From Synergistales bacterium (lineage in GTDB: Bacteria; Synergistota; Synergistia; Synergistales; 79-D21): DNA of 7,086 bases. The translations under genes and the position numbers were made by a program. Positions 1 through 6,963 of the stretch are shown here, one piece after another. Within the stretch, counting starts at the first letter, position 1, and each line of letters opens with the position of its first letter. The notes under the pieces were generated by a model. That model was not told where the DNA came from and did no database searches. It saw only the letters and a program-made list of their open reading frames with translations. The stretch is taken from assembly GCA_015657435.1 (NCBI GenBank), contig JADLKH010000005.1:174451-181536 (forward strand). Reading direction: 5' to 3'.

Positions 1-516
1 ATCCTCTGAAAGCTTCATCAGGAAGTTCCTTGAAAGCGGTTTTCCGGTAGGATTGTTCGGACTATCGAGGAGGATCATGTCCGGAGAGTGGCGGAAGACC
101 GTTTCCATAAAGCGTTCCTCGTCGAAAGAAATTTCACTTTCTCCGAAACCCAGCGGAACATGGATCCATTCGGCCTTGTGTCTCCGACAGAGTTCAGGGT
201 ACTGAGAGAAGGTCGGTGACAACGAAAGCACTTTCGAGCCTTTTTCTACATACGCAGAGAAGAGCAGGGTCAGGATTTCATCTCCGCCATTTCCGATGAC
301 AAGATCCCGCCTTGGAATCCCCGTCAATTCCGACAGAGTCTCCTTGAGCCTCCGTCCTTCGGGATCCGGATACCGATTCAGGTCGATCGTCGTGATCACC
401 TGTCGTATTTCCTCCCGAAGAGAGGGAGGAAGTCTGAAGGGGTTCTCGTTTTTGTCCAGAAAGACCGGCGTATCGTTTCGCCCTGACGCGAACGGGGATG
501 AAGGACGGTCGTGCAA
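1..516 (-). CDS. hisC: Histidinol-phosphate aminotransferase, N-terminal part (3' end outside window)
   Basis: PLP-dependent, fold-type I aminotransferase. It transfers an amino group between glutamate and imidazole acetol phosphate to make L-histidinol phosphate in cytoplasmic histidine biosynthesis. The 172 visible codons read without a stop. Family landmarks in order are LDKNENP (residues 20-26), RYPDPEG (48-54), GNGGDEIL (75-82, cofactor phosphate region) and SPNNPTG (152-158). The catalytic PLP lysine would lie beyond the left edge and cannot be checked. The start is TTG at 516-514: GGAGG lies 8 nt upstream (529-525), and no in-frame ATG or GTG lies between the upstream in-frame TAG and this TTG. 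A minus-strand promoter sits at 605-577. The gene is divergent from the tRNA cluster; no other his gene is visible. LDKNENP and NGGDE favour HisC over other class I/II aminotransferases, but a broad-specificity paralogue acting on aromatic substrates cannot be excluded. Confidence 0.9.
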   Translation of the reverse strand, partial: MHDRPSSPFASGRNDTPVFLDKNENPFRLPPSLREEIRQVITTIDLNRYPDPEGRRLKETLSELTGIPRRDLVIGNGGDEILTLLFSAYVEKGSKVLSLSPTFSQYPELCRRHKAEWIHVPLGFGESEISFDEERFMETVFRHSPDMILLDSPNNPTGKPLSRNFLMKLSED

Positions 517-524
517 GGAATTCG

Positions 525-529
525 CCTCC
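525..529 (-). promoter_or_regulatory. Shine-Dalgarno of hisC, fixes the TTG start
   Basis: On the minus strand GGAGG is followed by an 8-nt spacer and TTG. This is the only strong ribosome-binding site in front of the reading frame, and it decides the start codon. Confidence 0.75.
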
Positions 530-576
530 GTAGATATGCTATCACGCTAAAGTGGTGATCTTTTCACACGCGGGAG

Positions 577-605
577 AGTTTACCAGCTTTTTGGATGGTT
601 GTCAA
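577..605 (-). promoter_or_regulatory. Sigma70-type promoter for hisC
   Basis: Read on the minus strand, a perfect -35 TTGACA (605-600) is followed by exactly 17 bp and a -10 TAAACT (582-577, 4 of 6 to consensus). The expected transcription start near 570 gives a 5' leader of about 54 nt before the hisC TTG. This is a consensus match by eye. The only structure I see in the leader is a weak 5-bp inverted repeat (atcac/gtgat, 541-559). Confidence 0.65.
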
Positions 606-641
606 ACGAGCCGTGTTCCTCAAATCACGCCATATCGGCGG

Positions 642-670
642 TTGACGCGACAAGCAACCCTGCATATAAT
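642..670 (+). promoter_or_regulatory. Sigma70-type promoter for the tRNA cluster
   Basis: TTGACG (642-647, 5 of 6) and a perfect TATAAT (665-670) are separated by 17 bp. The predicted start near 677 lies about 6 nt before mature tRNA-Leu, so the leader is very short, as expected for a strong stable-RNA promoter. Its -35 is 36 bp from the -35 of the divergent hisC promoter, so the two polymerase sites are back to back without overlapping. Confidence 0.85.
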
Positions 671-682
671 AGGTCAGCGCTG

Positions 683-769
683 GCCGGGCTGGCGGAATGG
701 GTAGACGCACGGGACTTAAAATCCTGTGGACGAAAGTCCGTGCGGGTTCGATTCCCGCGCCCGGCACCA
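683..769 (+). tRNA. tRNA-Leu (anticodon UAA)
   Basis: Class II tRNA of 87 nt with encoded CCA. The acceptor stem pairs GCCGGGC (683-689) with GCCCGGC (759-765), discriminator A766, CCA 767-769. The anticodon stem is 710-714 with 722-726, and the 7-nt loop 715-721 carries TAA at 717-719, reading UUA/UUG leucine codons. The long variable arm forms GGAC-GAAA-GTCC (728-739), characteristic of leucine/serine tRNAs. The T arm is GCGGG (742-746), TTCGATT, CCCGC (754-758). It is the first gene of the three-tRNA transcript. Confidence 0.97.
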
Positions 770-779
770 GAGATGTGAT

Positions 780-858
<79 letters not shown>

Positions 859-935
859 GGCGGTGTAGCTCAGTTGGCTAGAGCATGCGGTTCATACCCG
901 CAGTGTCAGTGGTTCGACTCCACTCACCGCCACCA
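859..935 (+). tRNA. Elongator tRNA-Met (anticodon CAU)
   Basis: 77-nt tRNA with encoded CCA. The acceptor is GGCGGTG (859-865) with CACCGCC (925-931), discriminator A932, CCA 933-935. The anticodon stem TGCGG (886-890) pairs with CCGCA (898-902), with CAT at 893-895. A CAU anticodon could also be tRNA-Ile2, the substrate of TilS encoded just downstream. From memory, the loop TTCATAC and the GGCGGTG acceptor resemble bacterial elongator tRNA-Met, whereas Ile2 typically has CTCATAA, so I call Met. The 1-72 pair is a normal G-C, so it is not an initiator. It starts only 2 nt after the CCA of tRNA-fMet. Confidence 0.88.
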
Positions 936-955
936 ATCGAATATTTTCTTTTTAC

Positions 956-980
956 GGCGGGTGTTCAACCCGCCCTTTTT
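956..980 (+). terminator. Rho-independent terminator after the tRNA cluster
   Basis: GGCGGGT (956-962) and ACCCGCC (968-974) form a 7-bp GC-rich stem with a 5-nt loop, followed by C and five T (976-980). It lies 20 nt after the last tRNA and 31 nt before tilS. It should end most of the tRNA transcript, though leakage would feed tilS. Confidence 0.82.
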
Positions 981-1011
981 GTTCCCTAAAAATACTTGGA
1001 AAGGTGAAGAC

Positions 1012-2343
1012 ATGGCACACCCCGTTATCGTGAAGGTTCGCCTGGCAGGAGAAGAACAGGGGTGGATCGATTCCTCCGAACCGCTCGTCGTGGCCGTATC
1101 CGGCGGCGGCGATTCGATGGCTCTTCTTTTCGCTCTCCGTGAAATTTACACCGGAAAGATGACGGTCGCCCACATCGAACACGGCATACGCGGCTCATCG
1201 TCCATGGCGGACGCGGATTTCGTCCGCGAAATCGCAGAAAAAAACGGCCTGGAAACGATCGTCGGTCGCTTTTCCATTCCTCGACAGAAGCTCCGTGGCG
1301 AATCCATCGAGGAAGCGGCAAGGAGAATCCGTTACGATTTCCTTGAAAAAACCCGCGAAGCGGCCGGTGCCTCCTGGATCGCGGTCGGGCACAATTCGGA
1401 CGATGCGGCTGAAACGGTCCTGCTCAATCTTCTCCGTGGAACAGGTCTCGCAGGCCTTTGCGGATTGCCAGGAAGACGCGGAGCCATCATCCGTCCGCTC
1501 ATCCACTGCAACCGGCTTGAACTCAGAAACTTTCTCCGAGATCGCGAAATTCCCTGGCGGGAGGATGAAACAAACCGGGACACTTCTTATCTCCGCAATC
1601 GCGTCCGCCTGGAACTCTTACCCTACCTCGCCCGGGATTACAACCCCTCGGTCACCGGACGATTGCTCGCCATGAGAAAAACGATGCTGCCCTGCAGGGA
1701 AGTCCTTGAAGAAAGAGGAAGAAATGCTGCTCGTCTCCTGCGAAGGGATCTTCCCCTTGCCCTTTCGGCATGGGATGTTTTCGCGCTTCGCCGCCTCGAC
1801 CCATCGACATTCGCGGAGCTTTTTCGCTGCGAAGCTTCCAGGCTGGGATTGAAGACGCTTGACTATGACCGGATGACCAACCTTCAGGTTTTGGTCCGTT
1901 CAGGACAAGGTTGGAGGTTCCAGTGGGAGCAAAACCTGGAACTTCGTGCTGGAGCAGGCTTCCTGGTGCTTCTCGACAGAGATGTTTTCGACCGGGCCTC
2001 AGAAGAGCCTTTGGGACTCGAAGAGCCTCAAGGGAAAATCCGGTGGGGCTTCGGCTCGTTCGAATGGGAGCCCGCCACGATCAGGAAAACCGGTCTTTCG
2101 GACTTCTCGGCGATTCTCCCGTTCTCGCCCGAAAAACCCAGAATTCTCACTTCAGACCGCGCCTTGCGAAAGTCAAAGCTTGAGCTTTTGCCCTGGTTTT
2201 ACCGAAAAAGCTGGCCTACCGTTGCAATTGGCGATAAAATGACGTGGACCCCTTTCTGGGGCAAACCTGACGAAATTCGGGAAAATGATTTTTCTCTAGT
2301 CCGAGTCTCGTATTTCCCGGACGGGAACCTGGGAGTGCTTTAA
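1012..2343 (+). CDS. tilS: tRNA(Ile)-lysidine synthetase TilS
   Basis: ATP-dependent enzyme that attaches lysine to C34 of tRNA-Ile2(CAU). This switches the codon read from AUG to AUA and the charged amino acid from Met to Ile; the enzyme is essential in most bacteria. The product is 443 residues, normal for the family. The N-type ATP-pyrophosphatase (PP-loop) motif SGGGDSMALL is at 30-39. HIEHGIRG (54-61), GHNSDDAAETVLLNLLRG (126-143) and DETNRDTSYLRNRVR (185-199) are all TilS signatures. The C-terminal substrate-binding domain is recognisable but divergent: from about residue 383 it resembles the usual lysine-rich / Pro-Trp-Arg / IGD pattern. ATG 1012 is preceded by AAGGTGA (1001-1007) at a suitable spacing. 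The frame stays open upstream, but only by reading through the tRNA genes. The stop abuts the hpt start. The tilS-hpt-ftsH order is widely conserved in bacteria. Confidence 0.95.
   Translation: MAHPVIVKVRLAGEEQGWIDSSEPLVVAVSGGGDSMALLFALREIYTGKMTVAHIEHGIRGSSSMADADFVREIAEKNGLETIVGRFSIPRQKLRGESIEEAARRIRYDFLEKTREAAGASWIAVGHNSDDAAETVLLNLLRGTGLAGLCGLPGRRGAIIRPLIHCNRLELRNFLRDREIPWREDETNRDTSYLRNRVRLELLPYLARDYNPSVTGRLLAMRKTMLPCREVLEERGRNAARLLRRDLPLALSAWDVFALRRLDPSTFAELFRCEASRLGLKTLDYDRMTNLQVLVRSGQGWRFQWEQNLELRAGAGFLVLLDRDVFDRASEEPLGLEEPQGKIRWGFGSFEWEPATIRKTGLSDFSAILPFSPEKPRILTSDRALRKSKLELLPWFYRKSWPTVAIGDKMTWTPFWGKPDEIRENDFSLVRVSYFPDGNLGVL
2331..2335 (+). promoter_or_regulatory. Shine-Dalgarno of hpt, inside the tilS 3' end
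   Basis: GGGAG lies 8 nt before GTG 2344 and within the last codons of tilS. It supports the GTG start; no in-frame ATG is available near the beginning of the hpt reading frame. Confidence 0.65.
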
Positions 2344-2910
2344 GTGGATTATGAATTGGGAAACATTCTGCTTGACGGGCGCACCATCTCCCGAAAGGTC
2401 GCAGAAATCGCTTCAGAGGTCGCGGCATGCTATTCGGGGAAAGAATTCGTGGCGGTCGGCATCCTCAAAGGAGCGATTTTTTTTCTGGCAGACCTGGTCA
2501 GGTCCCTTCCGAGCGACAGCCTTGTAAAAATCGATTTCATGGCGGTTTCTTCATACGGAGCCTCCACAAAATCGTCCGGCATCGTGAAAATTGTGAAAGA
2601 CCTGGATACGGACATCAGGGGTCGTGAGGTCCTCCTCGTCGAGGACATCCTGGATACGGGACTCACGCTCTCTTACCTCCAGGAACTACTCAAGGGCCGT
2701 TCGCCCCGTAGTTTGCGCACCTGCGTTCTTCTGGACAAGCCGGATCGGCGGCGAGTGGACGCTCACGTTGATTTCAGGGGCTTTTCGATCCCGGACGAAT
2801 TCGTCGTCGGCTACGGACTTGATTATTCCGGTTACTGGAGAAACCTGCCGGATATCCACGTCGCGAAAGCTATCGAGAACACGGTAAAGAACACACAACC
2901 CAAGGAGTGA
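2344..2910 (+). CDS. hpt: Hypoxanthine(-guanine) phosphoribosyltransferase
   Basis: Cytoplasmic purine salvage enzyme that joins hypoxanthine or guanine to PRPP, giving IMP or GMP. The 188-residue protein is typical in length. It carries LKGAIFFLADL (41-51), the flexible-loop region around SSYG (69-72), the PRPP-binding signature VLLVEDILDTGLTL (96-109) with the paired acidic residues E100/D101, and the base-binding segment DEFVVGYGLDY (151-161). The usual 'ERYRNLP' following this appears as SGYWRNLP, a mild variant. Translation starts at GTG directly after the TAA of tilS (0-bp gap), so coupling is likely. The C-terminal tail (about 176-188) is polar and not conserved. The family motif separates it from xanthine or adenine phosphoribosyltransferases; relative preference for hypoxanthine versus guanine cannot be read from sequence. 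Confidence 0.94.
   Translation: MDYELGNILLDGRTISRKVAEIASEVAACYSGKEFVAVGILKGAIFFLADLVRSLPSDSLVKIDFMAVSSYGASTKSSGIVKIVKDLDTDIRGREVLLVEDILDTGLTLSYLQELLKGRSPRSLRTCVLLDKPDRRRVDAHVDFRGFSIPDEFVVGYGLDYSGYWRNLPDIHVAKAIENTVKNTQPKE
2902..2907 (+). promoter_or_regulatory. Shine-Dalgarno of ftsH, selects TTG over the nearby ATG
   Basis: AAGGAG overlaps the hpt stop region. It is 10 nt from TTG 2918 but 19 nt from the in-frame ATG at 2927, too far for efficient initiation, so TTG is preferred. Using ATG would remove only three residues. Confidence 0.6.
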
Positions 2911-2917
2911 ATCGCAC

Positions 2918-4849
2918 TTGAACAAAATGGCGAAAAACCTAGGCCTTTACCTGATCCTGATCGTCCTGGTCGTCAGTCTCGTCAATGCGTTTCTGACCCC
3001 CAGCCAGAACGCACAGGAAATGGCCTCCCTCACCTACAGCGAGTTCATCAAGTCCGCGGAATCAGGACAGATCGAGAAAGTTTCGATCGAAGAGAACCTC
3101 GTCAAGGGCACGGCAAAGGACGGAAAACTTTTCAAAACATATGTCCTCGATGCCGGTCCTCTTGCGCAGGAACTCGTGAAGATGGGAGTCGCCGTCGAAT
3201 TCATCCCGCCTCAGAAAGCCCCCTGGTGGGCAGGCATGATGACCTCTCTTTTCCCTACCCTTCTTCTAATCGGGGCATGGATCTTCATCCTGTACAACAT
3301 GCAGGGGGGCGGCAGCAAGGTCATGAACTTTGCCAAGAGCAAGGCAAAGGTCTTCATCGACAATCGTCCTAAGGTGACCTTCAAGGATGTGGCGGGCTGC
3401 GACGAGGCAAAAGAAGAGCTTCAGGAGGTGATCGAATACCTCCGGGATCCCGAACGATTCGCAAGGCTCGGGGCCAATGTGCCGAAAGGCGTGCTGCTTC
3501 TTGGGCCTCCCGGTACGGGAAAAACGTTGCTTGCAAGGGCTTCGGCAGGGGAGGCGGATGTCCCGTTCTTCAGCATCAGCGGATCTGATTTCGTGGAAAT
3601 GTTCGTCGGGGTCGGGGCGGCACGCGTGCGGGACCTTTTCGAACAGGCAAGGAAAATGCAACCGAGCATCGTCTTTATCGACGAGCTGGATGCCGTTGGA
3701 AGGCAGCGCGGAGCGGGGCTCGGCGGTGGTCACGACGAGCGTGAGCAAACCCTTAACCAGATGCTGGTGGAAATGGACGGCTTCGACGCCTCCACCGGGA
3801 TTATCCTGATCGCTGCAACCAATCGTCCCGATATCCTCGACCCTGCGCTCCTTCGCCCGGGACGATTCGACCGGCACATCGTCGTCGACAAACCGGACTG
3901 GAAGGGAAGGCAAGCCATTCTCGAGGTCCATTCAAAAGACAAGAAGCTTGAGGACAGCGTGAACCTGGACATCATTGCGAGACGAACAACGGGCTTCGTC
4001 GGGGCGGATTTGGCGAACCTCGTGAACGAGGCGGCTTTGCTTGCTGCCCGAAACGGGAGAAAGGCTCTTTCGATGTCCGATTTCGAGGAGGCCATTGACC
4101 GCGTCATCGCGGGACCGGAGCGAAAAAGCCGCCTTATCAACGCGAAGGAAAAGGAAATCATCGCCTTTCATGAGTCGGGACACGCCCTGGTCGCACGCCT
4201 GATCCCCGGCTGCGACCCGGTCCACAAGATCTCGATCATCCCGAGAGGCCATATGGCCCTCGGCTATACGCTTCAATTGCCCGAGGAGGACCGCTTCCTC
4301 ATCTCCCGGAACGAACTGATCGATCGGATCTGCGTTCTTCTGGGAGGCCGCGTGGCCGAAGAGATCACTCAGGGAGATATCACGACAGGAGCCCAGAACG
4401 ACCTAGAAAGGGCGACTCAGCTCGCACGCCAGATGGTCACCGAGTTCGGCATGAGCGAAAAGCTTGGGCCGATGACGCTGGGCCGGAAGCAGCATGAGGT
4501 TTTTCTCGGAAGGGATATTGTCGACGACAGGAATTACAGTGACGAAGTCGCTTTTGCGATCGACCAGGAAATGCGCGCCATCATCGACGGCTGCCATAGC
4601 AAGGTCAAGACCCTGCTATCCGAGAACTTCGATTTGCTTCACAAGGTGACGCGTTCGCTGCTGGAAAGAGAAATTCTCGAGGGAGAAGATCTCGAAACGC
4701 TCATCGCGGGGGGAGAATTGCTGCCCCTCATCAATCATGAAAAAGAAAAAGCCGAGACCGCTTCCAGCGAGCAATCCGCCATCGAGGGCGAAACCGGAAA
4801 TAACCCTTCGGACGATAGCGGCGGCTTTCAACCGGAACCCGCGGTTTAA
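2918..4849 (+). CDS. ftsH: ATP-dependent zinc metalloprotease FtsH
   Basis: Membrane-anchored AAA+ protease that forms hexamers and degrades misassembled membrane proteins and short-lived cytosolic regulators. It has 643 residues, normal for the family. Transmembrane helix 1 (about 8-26) and helix 2 (about 106-127) flank a small periplasmic/extracytoplasmic domain of about 80 residues; both termini face the cytoplasm. AAA+ module: Walker A GPPGTGKT (196-203), pore loop FVGV (229-232), Walker B IVFIDE (251-256) and a second region of homology to RPGRFDR with arginine fingers R313 and R316. Protease: HESGH (418-422, usually HEAGH) with D495 in GAQNDLERA as the expected third zinc ligand. The tail after about residue 607 is rich in E, S, G and P and looks disordered. 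It starts at TTG 2918, 7 bp after hpt. All catalytic residues are present, so it should be active. Confidence 0.97.
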   Translation: MNKMAKNLGLYLILIVLVVSLVNAFLTPSQNAQEMASLTYSEFIKSAESGQIEKVSIEENLVKGTAKDGKLFKTYVLDAGPLAQELVKMGVAVEFIPPQKAPWWAGMMTSLFPTLLLIGAWIFILYNMQGGGSKVMNFAKSKAKVFIDNRPKVTFKDVAGCDEAKEELQEVIEYLRDPERFARLGANVPKGVLLLGPPGTGKTLLARASAGEADVPFFSISGSDFVEMFVGVGAARVRDLFEQARKMQPSIVFIDELDAVGRQRGAGLGGGHDEREQTLNQMLVEMDGFDASTGIILIAATNRPDILDPALLRPGRFDRHIVVDKPDWKGRQAILEVHSKDKKLEDSVNLDIIARRTTGFVGADLANLVNEAALLAARNGRKALSMSDFEEAIDRVIAGPERKSRLINAKEKEIIAFHESGHALVARLIPGCDPVHKISIIPRGHMALGYTLQLPEEDRFLISRNELIDRICVLLGGRVAEEITQGDITTGAQNDLERATQLARQMVTEFGMSEKLGPMTLGRKQHEVFLGRDIVDDRNYSDEVAFAIDQEMRAIIDGCHSKVKTLLSENFDLLHKVTRSLLEREILEGEDLETLIAGGELLPLINHEKEKAETASSEQSAIEGETGNNPSDDSGGFQPEPAV

Positions 4850-4868
4850 GCCCTGATCGATCATGGAT

Positions 4869-4907
4869 GGAAGTGGCGCACGGTTTTCCGTGCGCCACTT
4901 CCTTTAT
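4869..4907 (+). terminator. Strong hairpin between ftsH and uvrB, probable terminator or attenuator
   Basis: GGAAGTGGCGCACGG (4869-4883) and its exact complement (4888-4902) form a perfect 15-bp stem closed by a TTTT loop, followed by TTTAT (4903-4907). The stem is very stable, but the U-tract is short and interrupted, so termination efficiency is uncertain. It starts 19 bp after the ftsH stop. Only 8 bp separate the end of the TTTAT tract from the uvrB Shine-Dalgarno. Confidence 0.7.
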
Positions 4908-4928
4908 CGCACTTCAAGGAGGACCGAG

Positions 4929-5762
4929 ATGGGAATCTTTAAACTCCACGCTCCCTGGCCTCCTTCGGGGGACCAGCCAGAGGCAATTCAAGCGCTCTCG
5001 GAAGGTTTGGCACAGGGGCTTCCGATGCAGACGCTTATCGGAGTGACCGGGAGCGGGAAAACCTTTACGGTCGCCAATGCGATCGCCAAATTCGATCAGC
5101 CGGTTTTGGTGATCGCTCATAACAAAACACTTGCGGCCCAACTTTACACCGAATTCAAAACCTTTTTCCCCGAAAACGCCGTTCATTATTTCGTGAGCTA
5201 CTACGACTACTATCAACCCGAAGCCTATGTCCCGGCACATGACCTTTATATCGAAAAAGACGCCTCCATCAACGAACGAATCGAAAAGCTGAGGCTCGCT
5301 ACAACGAAATCCCTGATCGAAAGAAGGGATGTGATCGTTGTAGCAAGTGTTTCGTGCATTTACGGCCTTGGGAAGAAAAAGGCCTACGAAGAAGCGGTCT
5401 TCGGATTTAAGGTCAAAGACCGGTGGAAAAGACGGGACTTTTTCGAAGCACTATTAAGAAATTACTATCAGCGGAACGATCATTCCCTCGAGCCCGGCCT
5501 CTTCAGGGTTAAGGGGATCAGGTGGAAATCTACCCTGCCTATAGCGATACGGCGATTCGAATCCTTTTCGACGACGAAATCATCGAGAAGATACAGGAGA
5601 TCGAGCCCGTTTCAGGAAAAGCCGTCCTTCAGAAAGAACAGGCTCTTCTTTTTCCGGCTCAGCATTACGTCACGACGAAAGAACAGATCGACCGTGCCAT
5701 GGCCGCAGTCGAGTCCGAGCTGGAGGACCAACTCCTGCGATTCAATTCTGAAGGACGGCTGA
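4929..5762 (+). CDS. uvrB: UvrB fragment 1: ATP-binding N-terminal part
   Basis: This is the first open frame of the broken uvrB; only residues 1-196 (to 5516) are UvrB. It holds the ATP-binding motif GVTGSGKT (38-45), the HNKTLAAQL segment (64-72) and the beta-hairpin [12 protein letters not shown] (91-102) that clamps one DNA strand. [11 protein letters not shown] follows, with an unusual KKK instead of the common D/S-P after it. Beyond 5516 the frame encodes out-of-frame basic residues until TGA-type termination at 5760-5762. Alone it would lack the second helicase domain and could not be active. Confidence 0.8.
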   Translation: MGIFKLHAPWPPSGDQPEAIQALSEGLAQGLPMQTLIGVTGSGKTFTVANAIAKFDQPVLVIAHNKTLAAQLYTEFKTFFPENAVHYFVSYYDYYQPEAYVPAHDLYIEKDASINERIEKLRLATTKSLIERRDVIVVASVSCIYGLGKKKAYEEAVFGFKVKDRWKRRDFFEALLRNYYQRNDHSLEPGLFRVKGIRWKSTLPIAIRRFESFSTTKSSRRYRRSSPFQEKPSFRKNRLFFFRLSITSRRKNRSTVPWPQSSPSWRTNSCDSILKDG

Positions 5763-6532
5763 TCGAGGCGCAACGGCTCCGGGAGCGAACCCGTTATGAT
5801 ATGGAAATGCTTTCCCAGGTGGGCTATTGCTCGGGGATCGAAAACTACTCTCGACACCTCGAGGGAAGAAACCCTGGCGAGCCACCGGGCACGCTCCTCG
5901 ATTTTTTCCCGCCGGACTTTACCATGGTGATCGATGAATCCCATATCACGATTCCCCAACTCAGAGGCATGTACAATGGTGACCGGGCCAGAAAGGAAAC
6001 TCTCGTGAACTATGGCTTCCGCCTCCCTTCAAGCCTTGACAACCGCCCCCTGAGATGGGAAGAGTTCAAAAGCTACATGCAGCAGGTCATCTTCGTTTCG
6101 GCAACACCAGGCGATTGGGAGATGGGGCAATCCGCCAAAGTGGTGGAGCAACTCGTCCGTCCAACCGGCGTCATGGATCCCGAAATAACAGTGGCAGAAG
6201 CGAAAAACCAGGTTGACGACCTCATCGGGAGGCTATCTGCTCTTGATCGCCTCCACGAAAGGGCGCTGGTCACGACGTTGACGAAACGCTCGGCGGAAGA
6301 TTTGGCGGAATATCTTGCCGAGGCGGGGCTAAAGGTCCGTTATATCCATTCGGAACTGGACACTTTCGAAAGAGCCGACCTGCTCAAGGCGCTTCGCAAG
6401 GGAGATGTGCAGGTTTTGGTCGGGGTCAATCTTCTTCGGGAAGGTTTGGACCTTCCGAAGTTTCGTTGGTGGCCATCCTCGACGCGGACCGTGAGGGCTT
6501 TCTGCGATCCCACCGATCCCTTATCCAGATGA
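5522..6532 (+). CDS. uvrB: UvrB fragment 2: central and helicase part
   Basis: This is the second open frame, homologous to UvrB from 5516 to 6457 (about 314 residues). It contains [11 protein letters not shown], the Walker B region [29 protein letters not shown] and LDNRPL, the helicase motif [17 protein letters not shown], and the [15 protein letters not shown] motif at its end. After 6457 it runs out of frame to a stop at 6530-6532. The GTG at 5522 is an internal valine codon of UvrB and has no convincing ribosome-binding site, so I do not regard this as an independent gene. Confidence 0.78.
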   Translation: MEIYPAYSDTAIRILFDDEIIEKIQEIEPVSGKAVLQKEQALLFPAQHYVTTKEQIDRAMAAVESELEDQLLRFNSEGRLIEAQRLRERTRYDMEMLSQVGYCSGIENYSRHLEGRNPGEPPGTLLDFFPPDFTMVIDESHITIPQLRGMYNGDRARKETLVNYGFRLPSSLDNRPLRWEEFKSYMQQVIFVSATPGDWEMGQSAKVVEQLVRPTGVMDPEITVAEAKNQVDDLIGRLSALDRLHERALVTTLTKRSAEDLAEYLAEAGLKVRYIHSELDTFERADLLKALRKGDVQVLVGVNLLREGLDLPKFRWWPSSTRTVRAFCDPTDPLSR

Positions 6533-6963
6533 TCGGGAGAGCGGCCAGGAATATCGCCGGATCCGTGGTACTCTACGCCGATACCATGAACGACAGTGTT
6601 CGCAAAGCGGTAGAGGAAACCCGTCGCCGTCGCGAGGTCCAGCGTGCCTACAATGAAACTCATGGCATCATCCCCCGGACGGTACAGAAGGAAATTGTGG
6701 GAATCCTCCCAGGGGAACCCGACACAGGAGAAGAAATCCCCACAGCGGAAGCCGGCGCGGAAACGCTTCGAATTGATCGGGCCCGGCTGGAAGAAAGAAT
6801 GTGGAAGGCGGTTGAGAGGCTCGATTTCGAAGAAGCCGCCCGAATTCGCGATTTACTGCAATCCGGTCAGGAAGGAGTCATCGAAAGTGGATCATCGCAT
6901 CGTCGTCCAAGGAGCAAGAGAACACAACCTGAAAAACGTTTCCGTGGCGCTTCCGAAAGATAA
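6466..6963 (+). CDS. uvrB: UvrB fragment 3: helicase motif VI and UVR domain
   Basis: This is the third open frame, homologous to UvrB from 6457 (reconstructed residue 511). It carries [11 protein letters not shown] and the motif VI stretch [12 protein letters not shown] with its arginine fingers, the ERRR-type basic helix, then an acidic linker. The UVR domain [20 protein letters not shown] (about 621-640) is the coiled-coil contact for UvrC or UvrA. A 33-residue basic tail follows; its last 25 codons overlap uvrA. The TTG at 6466 is an internal leucine of UvrB, so this is not an independent gene. Confidence 0.78.
   Translation: MVAILDADREGFLRSHRSLIQMIGRAARNIAGSVVLYADTMNDSVRKAVEETRRRREVQRAYNETHGIIPRTVQKEIVGILPGEPDTGEEIPTAEAGAETLRIDRARLEERMWKAVERLDFEEAARIRDLLQSGQEGVIESGSSHRRPRSKRTQPEKRFRGASER
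6871..6877 (+). promoter_or_regulatory. Shine-Dalgarno of uvrA, inside uvrB
   Basis: GAAGGAG is followed by a 9-nt spacer and GTG 6887. The match is strong and is the main support for a uvrA start inside the uvrB coding sequence. Confidence 0.72.

Larger units (their letters stand above)
4929..6963 (+). pseudogene. uvrB: Excinuclease ABC subunit B, whole locus, broken by two frameshifts
   Basis: UvrB is the DNA-damage verification helicase of nucleotide excision repair, loaded by UvrA and then recruiting UvrC. The locus reads in three successive frames: 4929 to about 5516, 5516 to 6457, and 6457 to 6963. Adding one G at each junction restores the UvrB consensus ([12 protein letters not shown] at the first, [19 protein letters not shown] at the second) and gives 678 residues, the usual size (E. 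coli 673). No other damage is visible, so this is either sequence error or very recent inactivation. ATG 4929 is chosen because AAGGAGG (4916-4922) lies 6 nt upstream and [14 protein letters not shown] is a typical UvrB N-terminus; an upstream in-frame ATG at 4863 would translate the hairpin. No LexA-type SOS box is seen upstream. The 3' end overlaps uvrA. Confidence 0.9.

Noticed and set aside
296..550. 84-codon plus-strand open frame at the left end
   Set aside because: It lies antisense to hisC, whose conserved motifs are on the minus strand. Its translation shows no recognisable domain.
541..559. Inverted repeat atcac / gtgat in the hisC leader as an operator or attenuator
   Set aside because: Only 5 bp pair around a 9-nt loop, expected by chance. 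No histidine-rich leader peptide or T-box features are seen in the roughly 54-nt leader.
859..935. Reading the third tRNA as tRNA-Ile2(CAU), the TilS substrate
   Set aside because: The anticodon loop is TTCATAC and the acceptor GGCGGTG, which resemble elongator tRNA-Met as I remember it; Ile2 normally shows CTCATAA. Not fully excluded without a classifier.
3266..3931. 221-codon open frame on the minus strand inside ftsH
   Set aside because: It is antisense to the most conserved part of the FtsH AAA+ domain, has no recognisable motif, and is a codon-bias shadow.
4863..4928. Upstream in-frame ATG extension of UvrB
   Set aside because: It would translate the 15-bp hairpin. The family N-terminus and the Shine-Dalgarno both point to ATG 4929.
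5511..5524. Programmed -1 ribosomal frameshifting in uvrB
   Set aside because: There is no X-XXY-YYZ slippery heptamer, the second site at 6457 cannot re-pair after a slip, and UvrB is not known as a recoded gene. Sequence error or mutation is simpler.
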